The translations under genes were made by a program, and so were the position numbers. A model generated the notes under the pieces. It did not search any database and had not been told where the DNA came from. It saw only the letters and a list, made by a program, of their open reading frames with translations. From Candidatus Arcticimaribacter sp. (GTDB lineage Bacteria > Bacteroidota > Bacteroidia > Flavobacteriales > Flavobacteriaceae), in the NCBI GenBank assembly GCA_002708445.1, contig PAOB01000034.1, positions 18,768 through 82,767 on the forward strand: a stretch of 64,000 bases of DNA, written 5' to 3'. Every line of letters starts with the position of its first letter. Position 1 is the stretch's first letter. Below, piece by piece: positions 8,676 to 17,496 of this stretch.

Positions 8676-10190
8676 ATGGAAAAAAGAAAGCCTATCATTG
8701 CTCCAGCTGTTGCTGCTGGAAACCTTGTTAATCTTGAAAGGGGGAAAATACCTCCGCAAGCTATTGATTTAGAGGAAGCTGTGATAGGGGCAATGCTCAT
8801 TGATAAAAAAGGAGTTGATGAAGTAATTGATATTCTTCAGCCCGAAGCATTTTACAAAGAAGCCAATCAACACGTCTTTTCTGCGATTCATGAACTTTTC
8901 AAAACTTCTGAACCTATCGATCTATTGACAGTTTCTGCTCGTTTACGTAAAATGGGCTTACTCGAAAAAGTAGGAGGGGATTTTTATTTAGTTCAGCTTT
9001 CTAAAAAGGTTTCAACGTCTGCACACATTGAATTTCATGCACGAATTATTTTACAAAAATACATTCAAAGAAGTTTGATTAAAATTTCGAACGAAATCAT
9101 CGACAATGCTTACAAAGAATCTATTGATGTTTTTGATTTACTTGATGAGGCTGAATCTAAACTTTACGATGTAACACAAGGGAACATAAAGAAATCTTCA
9201 GAATCTGCTCAAAATCTTGTAATACAAGCCAAGAAAAGGATCGAAGACATTGCTAAACGTGATGGACTTAGTGGAGTTGCTACAGGTTTTGAAAAATTAG
9301 ATGCTTTAACTTCAGGTTGGCAACCATCGGATTTGATTATTATTGCAGCTCGACCGGGTATGGGAAAAACTGCTTTGACATTATCCATGGCTCGAAACAT
9401 AGCGGTAACAAAAAATATTCCCGTAGCTTTTTTCTCTCTTGAAATGTCATCAGTACAGTTGATTACTCGACTGATCTCCTCAGAAACGGGTCTTTCCTCT
9501 GAAAAATTGAGAACAGGAAAACTTGCCAGTCATGAATGGGAACAATTGAATGTAAAAGTAGGTGACTTAGAGCGAGCTCCATCGTTTATTGATGACACAC
9601 CATCCTTATCCATTTTTGATTTGCGTGCAAAAGTAAGACGTTTATCATCTCAGCATGGAATTAAGTTAATCATAGTAGATTACTTGCAGTTAATGACCGC
9701 CGGAACATCAAACAAAACAGGCAATAGAGAACAAGAAATCTCTACAATCTCCAGAAACCTTAAGGCACTTGCAAAAGAATTGGATATTCCAGTGATTGCA
9801 CTTTCACAACTTTCAAGGGCTGTAGAAACCCGAGGAGGAACCAAGAGACCTTTGCTTTCTGATCTTCGTGAATCGGGAGCAATTGAACAAGATGCCGACA
9901 TTGTATCATTTATTTATCGACCTGAATATTACGGAATAGATGAATGGGATGATGATGAACGAACATCTTCAGAAGGACAAGCCGAGTTTATTGTTGCAAA
10001 ACATCGTAACGGAGGTTTGGATAACATACGTCTCAAATTTATTGGTCACCTTGGTAAATTCGACAACCTAGAGAATTTTGAATCTCCATTCGAGTTTCAG
10101 TCCAAAATGAATGAAGCTCCAATCAATCCAACTTCCCTCCCGAATCCCAATGATGCTTTTGGAGAGGAAGACGACGATATGCCTTTTTAA
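8676..10190 (+). CDS. dnaB: Replicative DNA helicase
   Basis: A 504-aa hexameric helicase that unwinds DNA at the replication fork. The N-terminal domain (about 25-130) begins PPQAIDLEEAVIGAMLIDK. The RecA-like domain has Walker A in ARPGMGKTALTLS, Walker B in KLIIVDYLQLM, LSQLSRAVETR, and an arginine finger region RESGAIEQDADIV. No intein interrupts it. The acidic C-terminal end (EEDDDMPF) resembles the tips used by replication proteins for partner docking. Ends next to a bidirectional terminator. Confidence 0.97.
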   Translation: MEKRKPIIAPAVAAGNLVNLERGKIPPQAIDLEEAVIGAMLIDKKGVDEVIDILQPEAFYKEANQHVFSAIHELFKTSEPIDLLTVSARLRKMGLLEKVGGDFYLVQLSKKVSTSAHIEFHARIILQKYIQRSLIKISNEIIDNAYKESIDVFDLLDEAESKLYDVTQGNIKKSSESAQNLVIQAKKRIEDIAKRDGLSGVATGFEKLDALTSGWQPSDLIIIAARPGMGKTALTLSMARNIAVTKNIPVAFFSLEMSSVQLITRLISSETGLSSEKLRTGKLASHEWEQLNVKVGDLERAPSFIDDTPSLSIFDLRAKVRRLSSQHGIKLIIVDYLQLMTAGTSNKTGNREQEISTISRNLKALAKELDIPVIALSQLSRAVETRGGTKRPLLSDLRESGAIEQDADIVSFIYRPEYYGIDEWDDDERTSSEGQAEFIVAKHRNGGLDNIRLKFIGHLGKFDNLENFESPFEFQSKMNEAPINPTSLPNPNDAFGEEDDDMPF

Positions 10191-10243
10191 TTAGCCGAAG
10201 GCTGATGTTAGCGTTTCTAAAACTCGATTTTTTTAAATTTAGA

Positions 10244-10276
10244 TAAAAAAAAATCAGCTAAAAGCTGATTTTTTTG
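10244..10276. terminator. Bidirectional terminator between dnaB and rplT
   Basis: An inverted repeat AATCAGCT-AAA-AGCTGATT is flanked by an A run on the left and a T run on the right, so it can act as an intrinsic terminator for both convergent genes. Confidence 0.85.
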
Positions 10277-10295
10277 AGTACTAAAGAATGAATAT

Positions 10296-10640
10296 TTATT
10301 TGATTTTATCAACTACAGCTTTGAATGCATCAGGATGGTTCATAGCCAAATCAGCTAAAACCTTTCGGTTCAATTCGATTTCATTGGCTTTTACTTTACC
10401 CATAAACTGGCTGTAAGATAGCCCATGAAGACGGGCTGCAGCATTGATACGAGTAATCCAAAGGGATCTGAAGTTTCTTTTGTTGGTTTTTCTATCGCGG
10501 TAAGCATAAAGCATTGCTTTATCTACTGCGTTTTTTGCTACCGTCCATACATTTTTACGGCGACCGAAATATCCTTTTGCTTGTTTAAGGACTTTTTTTC
10601 TGCGTGCTCTTTTGGCAACTGCGTTTACTGATCTTGGCAT
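10296..10640 (-). CDS. rplT: 50S ribosomal protein L20
   Basis: A 114-aa, highly basic protein with the L20 signature [28 protein letters not shown] split over the N-terminus, and the Bacteroidota-type C-terminus ending [10 protein letters not shown]. It binds 23S rRNA early in assembly. Last gene of the thrS-infC-rpmI-rplT operon and followed by the bidirectional terminator. The 88-nt gap to rpmI is the longest in the operon and has a short TTGACCTACAC-containing stretch without a convincing hairpin. Confidence 0.97.
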   Translation of the reverse strand: MPRSVNAVAKRARRKKVLKQAKGYFGRRKNVWTVAKNAVDKAMLYAYRDRKTNKRNFRSLWITRINAAARLHGLSYSQFMGKVKANEIELNRKVLADLAMNHPDAFKAVVDKIK

Positions 10641-10728
10641 AATTTTTCTTTTTTGTTAAAGGCGGTAGGTTGACCTACACTTTTTTTGCCCATAACAGGG
10701 TTTACATTTTTTGAACCTAAGCTAAACG

Positions 10729-10926
10729 TTATTCTAAACGTAATTGTTGCTTGATACTTTTCACATCGTTTTCATGAACCAAACCGGAATGAGTCAATTT
10801 AAGCTTTCGCTTTTTTGACTTCTTCGTTAAGATATGGCTCTTAAACGCATGCTTTCTTTTGATTTTACCAGTTCCTGTAAGCTTGAAACGCTTTTTGGCA
10901 CTGGATTTAGTTTTCATTTTAGGCAT
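10729..10926 (-). CDS. rpmI: 50S ribosomal protein L35
   Basis: A 65-aa basic protein, full length for the family, starting [20 protein letters not shown] and containing [20 protein letters not shown]. Third gene of the operon with infC 28 nt upstream and rplT downstream, the order conserved across bacteria. Confidence 0.97.
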   Translation of the reverse strand: MPKMKTKSSAKKRFKLTGTGKIKRKHAFKSHILTKKSKKRKLKLTHSGLVHENDVKSIKQQLRLE

Positions 10927-10954
10927 TCTTGTCGTATTAAATTAGTACTCTTTT

Positions 10955-11509
10955 CTATTTTTTCTTTGGACTGATAAACATGGTCATCCGTTTTCCTTCT
11001 AACTTTGGAAGCTGTTCTACTTTCCCGAGTTCCTCTAAATCTTGAGCTAAGCGAAGAAGTAGAATTTGTCCTTGTTCTTTAAATACAATAGATCTTCCTT
11101 TGAAGAATACAAAAGCCTTGAGCTTTGCTCCATCTTTAAGGAATTTTTCGGCATGTTTCTTTTTAAAATCATAATCGTGTTCATCGGTTTGTGGACCAAA
11201 ACGAATTTCTTTGATGATAACTTTTGTAGCTTTTGATTTAAGCGCCTTGTCTCTTTTCTTTTGTTCGTACAAGAACTTTTTGTATTCAAGAATTTTACAA
11301 ACAGGAGGGTTAGCATTAGGAGATATTTCAACCAAATCCAATTCAAGCTCACGAGCCAATTGAAGTGCTTTACTCAAACTGTAAACACCTACTTCAACAT
11401 TATCCCCGACGAGGCGAAGTTCTTGTGCAGTGATTTTTTGATTGATCTTGTGAGGATCAACTTTGATTACACGTCCTGGGCGATTGCTCCTTTTTCTCCG
11501 TATTGCTAT
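10955..11509 (-). CDS. infC: Translation initiation factor IF-3 (ATA start)
   Basis: A 184-aa factor that binds the 30S subunit and checks start-codon choice. Conserved sequence begins [20 protein letters not shown], then [30 protein letters not shown], and [20 protein letters not shown]. Reading back in frame from this block, the codons are TAA AAA AAG AAA GTC ATA GCA ATA CGG, so a stop lies just upstream and no ATG, GTG or TTG exists before residue 44. The start must be ATA at 11509 (or the ATA two codons on). AAAGAAAG lies 4 nt before it. A rare start codon is the classical autoregulation device of infC (AUU in E. coli). It lies 16 nt after thrS. Confidence 0.93.
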   Translation of the reverse strand: MAIRRKRSNRPGRVIKVDPHKINQKITAQELRLVGDNVEVGVYSLSKALQLARELELDLVEISPNANPPVCKILEYKKFLYEQKKRDKALKSKATKVIIKEIRFGPQTDEHDYDFKKKHAEKFLKDGAKLKAFVFFKGRSIVFKEQGQILLLRLAQDLEELGKVEQLPKLEGKRMTMFISPKKK

Positions 11510-11525
11510 GACTTTCTTTTTTTAG

Positions 11526-13472
11526 TTAAACTTCAAACTTTGAAATAGATTTAGCTATTTCGACACTTATGTTATTGATGAAGGAAGCAATGCCGATGCT
11601 ACCTTGATCTCCTTTTTTCCGATCCCGAACAGATACTGTTCTTTCAGCGGCTTCTTTTTCTCCTACAATGAGCATGTATGGGAATTTATTCAATTGTGCT
11701 TCGCGGATTTTTTTACCAATAGTCTCATTTCTATTGTCCACGCGGGCGCGAATTTCGTGATTTTCCAGTTCATTTGAAACTTTTTCAGCGTATTTTTCAT
11801 ATTTCTCACTTACAGACAAGATAATTACCTGCTCAGGAGTTAACCAAAGTGGAAAATTTCCTCCTGTATGTTCCAATAAAATAGCCACAAAACGTTCCAA
11901 ACTTCCGAATGGAGCTCTGTGAATCATCACGGGTCTATGCAATTCATTATCACTGCCCTTGTAAGTCAGTTCAAAGCGTTCCGGAAGGTTGTAGTCCACC
12001 TGAATAGTTCCCAGCTGCCATTTTCTTCCCAAGGCATCTTTTACCATGAAATCCAATTTAGGACCATAGAAAGCAGCCTCTCCATATTCGATTACATAAT
12101 TGAGCTCTTTTTCATTTGCTGCATCTATGATCGCATTCTCTGCTAGGTCCCAATTTTGTTCTGACCCGATGTATTTTTCAGGTTTTTTTGGATCACGAAG
12201 CGAAACTTGTGCGGTAAAATCTTCAAAACCTAAAGAACTAAAAACATAAAGCACTAAGTCGATAACTCTTTTAAATTCTTCATCCAACTGACTGGGCATA
12301 CAAAATATGTGAGCGTCATCTTGAGTGAAACCACGCACTCTGGTTAGCCCGTGAAGCTCTCCACTTTGTTCGTACCGATAAACTGTTCCAAATTCTGCAT
12401 ATCGCTTTGGAAGGTCTTTGTAACTCCATTGTCGAGCATTGTAGATTTCACAGTGATGAGGACAATTCATAGGTTTTAATAAAAAACTTTCTCCTTCTGC
12501 TGGTGTTTCTATGGGTTGAAAGCTATCTGCTCCATATTTTTCAAAGTGACCAGAAGTCTTGTAAAGTTCTTTGTTACCAATATGAGGAGAAATTACTTGT
12601 TCATAACCTGCTTTCTTTTGTGCAGCTTTCAAAAAGTTTTCTAAACGCTCTCTCAGTGCAGTTCCTTTTGGAAGCCATAAAGGTAATCCTTGACCAACTT
12701 TTTGAGAAAAAGTGAAAAGGTCAAGTTCTTTCCCAAGCTTTCTATGATCTCTTTTTTTTGCTTCTTCAAGAAGTTCCAAATAAGCGGTAAGTTCTTTTTG
12801 TTTGGGAAAAGAAATTCCGTAGATGCGGGTAAGTTGTGGTTTGTTTTCATCACCCCTCCAGTATGCACCAGCAACACTCAATAACTTCACAGCTTTGATG
12901 AATCCTGTGTTGGGTAGGTGACCACCACGGCACAAGTCAGAAAAATCTGCATGATCACAAAAAGTAATTGTTCCATCTTCTAAATTTTCAATCAACTCAA
13001 CTTTAAAAGGGTTATTTTCTTTTTGATAAAAGGATAATGCTTCTGCTTTAGAGCAGGATCGCATTTTGAATTCAAATTTTTGGCGACTAAAAGTCAAGAA
13101 CTGTTCTTCAAGTTTTTGTAAATCTTTTTCTGAGAATGAAGCCTCTCCAAAGTCTACATCGTAATAAAATCCATTTTCAATGGATGGACCGATAGTAAGT
13201 TTTGCTTGAGGAAATAATGCTAAAATGGATTGCGCCAAAACATGGGCTGACGAGTGCCAAAAAGCTGCTTTTCCTTCATCATCATTCCAAGTAAAGAGTT
13301 GTAAATTTCCACTTTTTGAAAGAAGTGTACTGGTTTCAACAATCGTATCATTAAAACGAGCCGAAAGTACATTCCGAGCTAATCCTTCACTAATATCTTT
13401 TGCTACATCTAAAACGGTTAATTCGTTTTCAAATTCACGAACAGAACCATCTGGAAGCGTAATTGCAATCAT
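11526..13472 (-). CDS. thrS: Threonyl-tRNA synthetase
   Basis: A 648-aa class II synthetase. Domains: TGS (about 1-60), the editing domain with HSSAHVLAQ and the later YWRGDENKPQLTRIYG, the catalytic core from about 245 with MNCPHHCEIY and RYAEFGTVYRYEQSGELHGLTRVRGF, and the anticodon-binding domain from about 540. First gene of the thrS-infC-rpmI-rplT operon. A TATCTTTA element about 20 nt before the ATG is close to the -7 consensus. No T-box or other leader is visible in the short upstream region. Confidence 0.97.
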   Translation of the reverse strand: MIAITLPDGSVREFENELTVLDVAKDISEGLARNVLSARFNDTIVETSTLLSKSGNLQLFTWNDDEGKAAFWHSSAHVLAQSILALFPQAKLTIGPSIENGFYYDVDFGEASFSEKDLQKLEEQFLTFSRQKFEFKMRSCSKAEALSFYQKENNPFKVELIENLEDGTITFCDHADFSDLCRGGHLPNTGFIKAVKLLSVAGAYWRGDENKPQLTRIYGISFPKQKELTAYLELLEEAKKRDHRKLGKELDLFTFSQKVGQGLPLWLPKGTALRERLENFLKAAQKKAGYEQVISPHIGNKELYKTSGHFEKYGADSFQPIETPAEGESFLLKPMNCPHHCEIYNARQWSYKDLPKRYAEFGTVYRYEQSGELHGLTRVRGFTQDDAHIFCMPSQLDEEFKRVIDLVLYVFSSLGFEDFTAQVSLRDPKKPEKYIGSEQNWDLAENAIIDAANEKELNYVIEYGEAAFYGPKLDFMVKDALGRKWQLGTIQVDYNLPERFELTYKGSDNELHRPVMIHRAPFGSLERFVAILLEHTGGNFPLWLTPEQVIILSVSEKYEKYAEKVSNELENHEIRARVDNRNETIGKKIREAQLNKFPYMLIVGEKEAAERTVSVRDRKKGDQGSIGIASFINNISVEIAKSISKFEV

Positions 13473-13533
13473 ATGTTATTTAATAAGGTGTAAAGATAAC
13501 GAGTTGAAGTTCTCAAAACAAAAACCAATATCA

Positions 13534-13767
13534 TTAATCCTGTTTTTTTTTCTTTTCGTCAAAAAGTCCTCCAACGAGAGTAGAAACACCAATAAAACCC
13601 GAGCCTATGGCAAGGAATAAAAGGATCAAGCCAATAATAAGAACGGGCCAATACATTGGATGGTCTTGGTTTTTAAAGGCTTGCATGATGACAACTGGAG
13701 CCACAAAACAAATTCCAATTCCCCAAAAAACTTTTTTAAACCCTTTGATTACCTCTTTTTTGTTCAT
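13534..13767 (-). CDS. DUF6095-type small membrane protein
   Basis: A 77-aa protein with two predicted transmembrane helices (about 13-30 and 40-68) separated by AFKNQDHPMYWPVL, a motif I associate with the flavobacterial family DUF6095. Charged K-rich ends suggest both termini are cytoplasmic. It overlaps the 3' end of murQ by 4 nt (ATGA), indicating coupled translation. Function unknown. Confidence 0.7.
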   Translation of the reverse strand: MNKKEVIKGFKKVFWGIGICFVAPVVIMQAFKNQDHPMYWPVLIIGLILLFLAIGSGFIGVSTLVGGLFDEKKKKQD

Positions 13768-14579
13768 TTGGAGTTAAATTGATCTATTGCTTTACGGATA
13801 CTTTTATGTTCATGCAGTAGGGCAGAGGCAATCTCCGAGGATACCAATAGTTGTTCTTGTATGATTTTAATAGCTCGTTTTTTTAACTTAACATTGGTCA
13901 TTTGCATGTCTACCATTTTGTTTCCGCGAACATGACCTAAGCGAACCATGGTTGCGGTAGAGATCATGTTTAAAATCATTTTTTGTGCTGTTCCAGCTTT
14001 CATGCGAGAGGATCCTGTAATAAATTCTGGCCCTACGACTACTTCAACAGGAAAATCAGCAACTGCGGCTAGGGGACTATTTTTATTACAGCAAATACAA
14101 GCAGTAGGGATGTTATTATTTTGAGCTTCCCGCAGAGCTTCAACAACATATGGTGTAGTTCCAGAAGCTGCTATTCCAACAATCATATCTCGGGTTGATA
14201 TTTTATGATCTTGCAAATCGATCCAACCTTGATTGGTATTGTCTTCTGCGTTCTCAACGGCTCTGTAAACTGCTGTTTTACCCCCAGCAATGATTCCAAT
14301 TACTTGCTCTGGATCACTACCAAAAGTTGGAGGACACTCTGAAGCATCCAAAATCCCAAGACGTCCGCTAGTTCCAGCACCGATGTAAAACAATCGCCCA
14401 CCCTTTTGAAGTTGGGCTACTGTTTTGATGATTATTTGCTCTACTTTAGGTAAAACAGTTTGTACGGCTTTTGAAACCTTTTGATCTTCTTGATGAATAC
14501 CCTCTAACAATTCTTGAATGGATTTATCCTCCAGTTTGTCGTGTAAAGAATCTTGTTCTGTAATTTTTAAAAAATTCAT
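13764..14579 (-). CDS. murQ: N-acetylmuramic acid 6-phosphate etherase
   Basis: A 271-aa SIS-domain enzyme that cleaves the lactyl ether of MurNAc-6-phosphate, giving GlcNAc-6-phosphate and lactate in cell-wall recycling. Seen: FYIGAGTSGRLGILDASE with the catalytic region, IAASGTTPYVVEAL, and SSRMKAGTAQKMILN. Length is slightly below the usual 300 because the C-terminal UBA-like extension is short. No other recycling gene (anmK, nagZ) is adjacent. Confidence 0.93.
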   Translation of the reverse strand: MNFLKITEQDSLHDKLEDKSIQELLEGIHQEDQKVSKAVQTVLPKVEQIIIKTVAQLQKGGRLFYIGAGTSGRLGILDASECPPTFGSDPEQVIGIIAGGKTAVYRAVENAEDNTNQGWIDLQDHKISTRDMIVGIAASGTTPYVVEALREAQNNNIPTACICCNKNSPLAAVADFPVEVVVGPEFITGSSRMKAGTAQKMILNMISTATMVRLGHVRGNKMVDMQMTNVKLKKRAIKIIQEQLLVSSEIASALLHEHKSIRKAIDQFNSK

Positions 14580-14610
14580 TATTTAAAAGTAGCGCATATT
14601 TTTAGATCAA

Positions 14611-14642
14611 AGCAAAAAAAAACTCCACATTGTGGAGTTTAT
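14611..14642 (-). terminator. Intrinsic terminator after icd
   Basis: Inverted repeat ACTCCACA/TGTGGAGT with a two-base-scale loop, followed on the minus strand by a run of nine T. It lies 6 nt after the icd stop. Confidence 0.85.
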
Positions 14643-14647
14643 GCAAA

Positions 14648-15874
14648 TTAAGAAAGTTTCTTATCAAGATTTTCTTTAAGAGCTCCAAGAAAGCCTTGGG
14701 TAGTTAAATAATCAGTTTCTCTTAGTGCGATTCCATGAATAAGAATTGCTAAATCTTTGGTCATTTTTCCACTTTCTACAGTTTCTACACATACTTCTTC
14801 TAGAGTTGTACAGAAATCGATCAATTCTTGGTTGTTGTCTAGTTTTCCACGATGGGCTAGGCCACGTGTCCATGCAAAAATAGATGCGATCGGATTTGTT
14901 GAAGTTTCTTTACCCTTTTGATGTTGTCTGTAGTGACGGGTTACTGTACCATGAGCAGCTTCTGCTTCCATGGTTTTTCCGTCAGGAGTAACAAGGGTAG
15001 AAGTCATCAATCCTAAAGATCCAAAGCCTTGAGCAACTGTATCGGATTGAACGTCTCCGTCGTAATTTTTACATGCCCAAACAAATCCTCCATTCCATTT
15101 CATTGCAGCAGCTACCATGTCATCAATTAAGCGATGTTCGTAAGTAAGCCTAGCAGCTTCAAATCGCTCTTTAAATTCATTGTCAAACACTTCTTGAAAA
15201 ATGTCCTTGAAACGCCCATCATAAGCTTTCATGATTGTGTTTTTGGTAGAAAGATACAAAGGCCATCCTTTGTCTAGCGCACGATTCATACAAGAACGAG
15301 CAAATCCATAGATCGAACTGTCGATATTGTACATACTCATGGCTACCCCATTTTCTTCAAAATTGTACACTTCCCAAGTTTTGGCTTCGCCTCCATCTTC
15401 TGGAGTGAAAGTCATGGTTAGTTTACCTTTACCCTCAATGACAGTATCTGTAGCTTTGTACTGGTCACCAAAAGCATGACGTCCAATACAAATTGGTTTT
15501 GTCCAACCTTGAACATAACGAGGTACATTGTTCATGATAATAGGCTCTCTGAAAACAGTACCTCCAACAATGTTACGAATTGTTCCATTGGGAGAACGAT
15601 ACATTCTTTTTAAATCAAATTCAGTTACTCGGTCTTCATCGGGAGTAATTGTAGCACATTTTACACCTACATTGTATTTTTTAATAGCTTCTGCAGCATC
15701 AACGGTTATTTGATCATCAGTTTCATCGCGTTTTTCAATTCCCAGATCGTAATAAAGCAATTCAACATCGATGTAAGGTAAGATCAATTGTTCTTTGATG
15801 AATTTCCAGATTATACGAGTCATTTCATCACCATCCATTTCTACTACTGGGTTTGCAACTTTTATTTTTGACAT
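14648..15874 (-). CDS. icd: NADP-dependent isocitrate dehydrogenase (eukaryote-like homodimer type)
   Basis: A 408-aa enzyme that oxidatively decarboxylates isocitrate to 2-oxoglutarate in the TCA cycle. Seen: [16 protein letters not shown] at the N-terminus, [19 protein letters not shown] (substrate-binding Ser/Asn/Arg), [20 protein letters not shown] with metal-binding Asp residues, and [20 protein letters not shown]. This sequence type is the subfamily shared by eukaryotic cytosolic and many Bacteroidota enzymes, not the E. coli icd type. Monocistronic, with its own terminator. Confidence 0.95.
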   Translation of the reverse strand: MSKIKVANPVVEMDGDEMTRIIWKFIKEQLILPYIDVELLYYDLGIEKRDETDDQITVDAAEAIKKYNVGVKCATITPDEDRVTEFDLKRMYRSPNGTIRNIVGGTVFREPIIMNNVPRYVQGWTKPICIGRHAFGDQYKATDTVIEGKGKLTMTFTPEDGGEAKTWEVYNFEENGVAMSMYNIDSSIYGFARSCMNRALDKGWPLYLSTKNTIMKAYDGRFKDIFQEVFDNEFKERFEAARLTYEHRLIDDMVAAAMKWNGGFVWACKNYDGDVQSDTVAQGFGSLGLMTSTLVTPDGKTMEAEAAHGTVTRHYRQHQKGKETSTNPIASIFAWTRGLAHRGKLDNNQELIDFCTTLEEVCVETVESGKMTKDLAILIHGIALRETDYLTTQGFLGALKENLDKKLS

Positions 15875-15939
15875 AGGATATTTTTAAGGTTTTATCTTGA
15901 GATAGACTTCGTAAGATAAAGATGTTTAAATTTAATTAA

Positions 15940-15969
15940 CAAAAAAGGTCGCGATAGCGACCTTTAAAA
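15940..15969 (-). terminator. Intrinsic terminator after rplS
   Basis: Inverted repeat AAGGTCGC-GAT-GCGACCTT region (15946-15964) followed on the minus strand by TTTTTTG. It lies 3 nt from the rplS stop. Confidence 0.85.
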
Positions 15970-15971
15970 TT

Positions 15972-16325
15972 TTATCTGTATTGACGCTCTTTAATACGTG
16001 CTTTTTTACCACGTAGTTCTCTAAAGTAATAGATTCGAGCTCTTCGAACGCTTCCACGTTTGTTAACTTCTATTTTTTGAAGTGCCGGAAGGTTGATAGG
16101 GAAGATACGTTCAACTCCTATTTCTCCTGACATTTTTCTAATGGTAAAAGTTTTGGATAAACCAACTCCTTTAATTTGAATAACTACACCTCTGTAAAAC
16201 TGGGTTCTTACTTTTTCTCCTTCTCGGATTTCGTAATAAACAGTGATAGTGTCTCCAGCAGCAAATTCAGGGAATTCTTTTTTTTCGATGAATTGATCCT
16301 GAACAAAATTGATTAATGTTTCCAT
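15972..16325 (-). CDS. rplS: 50S ribosomal protein L19
   Basis: A 117-aa protein of standard length. Signatures: FAAGDTITVYYEIREGEKVR, FYRGVVIQIKG, FTIRKMSGEIGVERIFP and RRARIYYFRELRGKKARIKE. It sits at the 30S-50S interface. In many genomes rplS follows trmD; here trmD is upstream on the same strand but separated by 415 nt, so a separate promoter is likely. A TACTTTTG box at 16399-16392 on the minus strand fits as the -7 element. Confidence 0.97.
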   Translation of the reverse strand: METLINFVQDQFIEKKEFPEFAAGDTITVYYEIREGEKVRTQFYRGVVIQIKGVGLSKTFTIRKMSGEIGVERIFPINLPALQKIEVNKRGSVRRARIYYFRELRGKKARIKERQYR

Positions 16326-16740
16326 TATGTTTACTTAAAAATTTTTTACAAGCAACATGCACGATTTTCGTCAGAGGTTACATTGCGAGTGCAAAAGTAC
16401 CAAATATTTTATTTTTTTGTTCTTTTTTACAATAAAATTTTAAAAAACATTTTTTTAAAATTTGAGCACATCAAACCTCCTTTTTCTTTTATGTTGTAAC
16501 AACCGTCTGAACTGAAAACATAAAGTGGTTTTTGAATTTAGTAAGCGTATTTGACCACAAGTTCTGTATGTTTCTCAGTGCCTTATTTGATGAAAAAACT
16601 TTCATTTAGGATAGGGTAGAAGGTATCAGTTTCACCATATTCTTCAAAACGCAAATTATCTACATTAGAAGTTTGTGTACTGTAAAAATTATCAAAAGCA
16701 GATAGTTTAATTAAGTATTACTTTCAAAATTCCTTTTAAA
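16326..16740. other. Intergenic region trmD-rplS with possible gene remnant
   Basis: This 415-nt gap holds no intact gene or RNA that I recognise. A TACTTTTG -7 box for rplS lies near 16392-16399 on the minus strand. Between 16717 and about 16440 one minus frame reads like protein, broken only by TAA codons: 44 codons containing LRFEEYGETDTFYPIL, then GTEKHTELVVKYAY, then a third piece with PLYVFSSDG. This could be a decayed gene or chance. Confidence 0.35.
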
Positions 16741-17418
16741 TTAATCGTTTAAAAGATCAGGTCGCAAATGTTTTGTTCTTTTTAAAGCTTGTTCCTCTCT
16801 CCATTGTTCAACTTTTGGTGTATTTCCAGAGGTAAGAATAGAAGGAACTTCCCAACCTTTGTAATTAGCTGGGCGAGTGTAAATGGGAGGAGCCAAAAGA
16901 TTGTCCTGGTAGCTGTCGCTTAGGGCAGAAGATTCGTCCCCTAAAACTCCAGGGATTAGTCGAATGATACTGTCACAAAAAACAGCCGCAGCAAGTTCTC
17001 CTCCTGATAAGACAAACTCTCCAATAGAAATTTCTCTTGTGATGAAATGGTCTCTTACCCGATGATCTACTCCTTTGTAATGACCACAAAGAATTATTAG
17101 GTTTTCTTTTAGAGAACATTCATTTGAAATTTTTTGATTCAACTGTTCCCCGTCGGGAGTCATGTAAATGATGTCATCGTATTTACGCTCCTCTTTGAGT
17201 TTTGAAATACATTTATCAATGGGTTCAATCATCATTACCATACCCGCTCCCCCTCCAAAGGGTGCATCATCAACCTGTTTGTGTTTTGTTGTCGTGTAGT
17301 CTCTTAAGTCATGAAAAAAAACATTTACTTTTTTACCCTCAATAGCCCGCTTTACGATAGAAACCTCAAAAGGACTTTTTAGGAGTTCAGGAAAAAGGGT
17401 AATAATATCAATTCGCAT
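16741..17418 (-). CDS. trmD: tRNA (guanine-N1)-methyltransferase (m1G37)
   Basis: A 225-aa SPOUT-class enzyme that methylates G37 and prevents frameshifting. Seen: [31 protein letters not shown], the deep-knot segment [12 protein letters not shown], and [19 protein letters not shown]. The catalytic Asp lies in the C-terminal half. Full length for the family. Downstream lies a 415-nt gap before rplS. Confidence 0.96.
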   Translation of the reverse strand: MRIDIITLFPELLKSPFEVSIVKRAIEGKKVNVFFHDLRDYTTTKHKQVDDAPFGGGAGMVMMIEPIDKCISKLKEERKYDDIIYMTPDGEQLNQKISNECSLKENLIILCGHYKGVDHRVRDHFITREISIGEFVLSGGELAAAVFCDSIIRLIPGVLGDESSALSDSYQDNLLAPPIYTRPANYKGWEVPSILTSGNTPKVEQWREEQALKRTKHLRPDLLND

Positions 17419-17496
17419 GATTGTGTTTTAGAAAACAAAGATGCAATTTTTAATTTCTTTTAGAACAATTTATTTCTATTGCACTAAGAAACAGGT

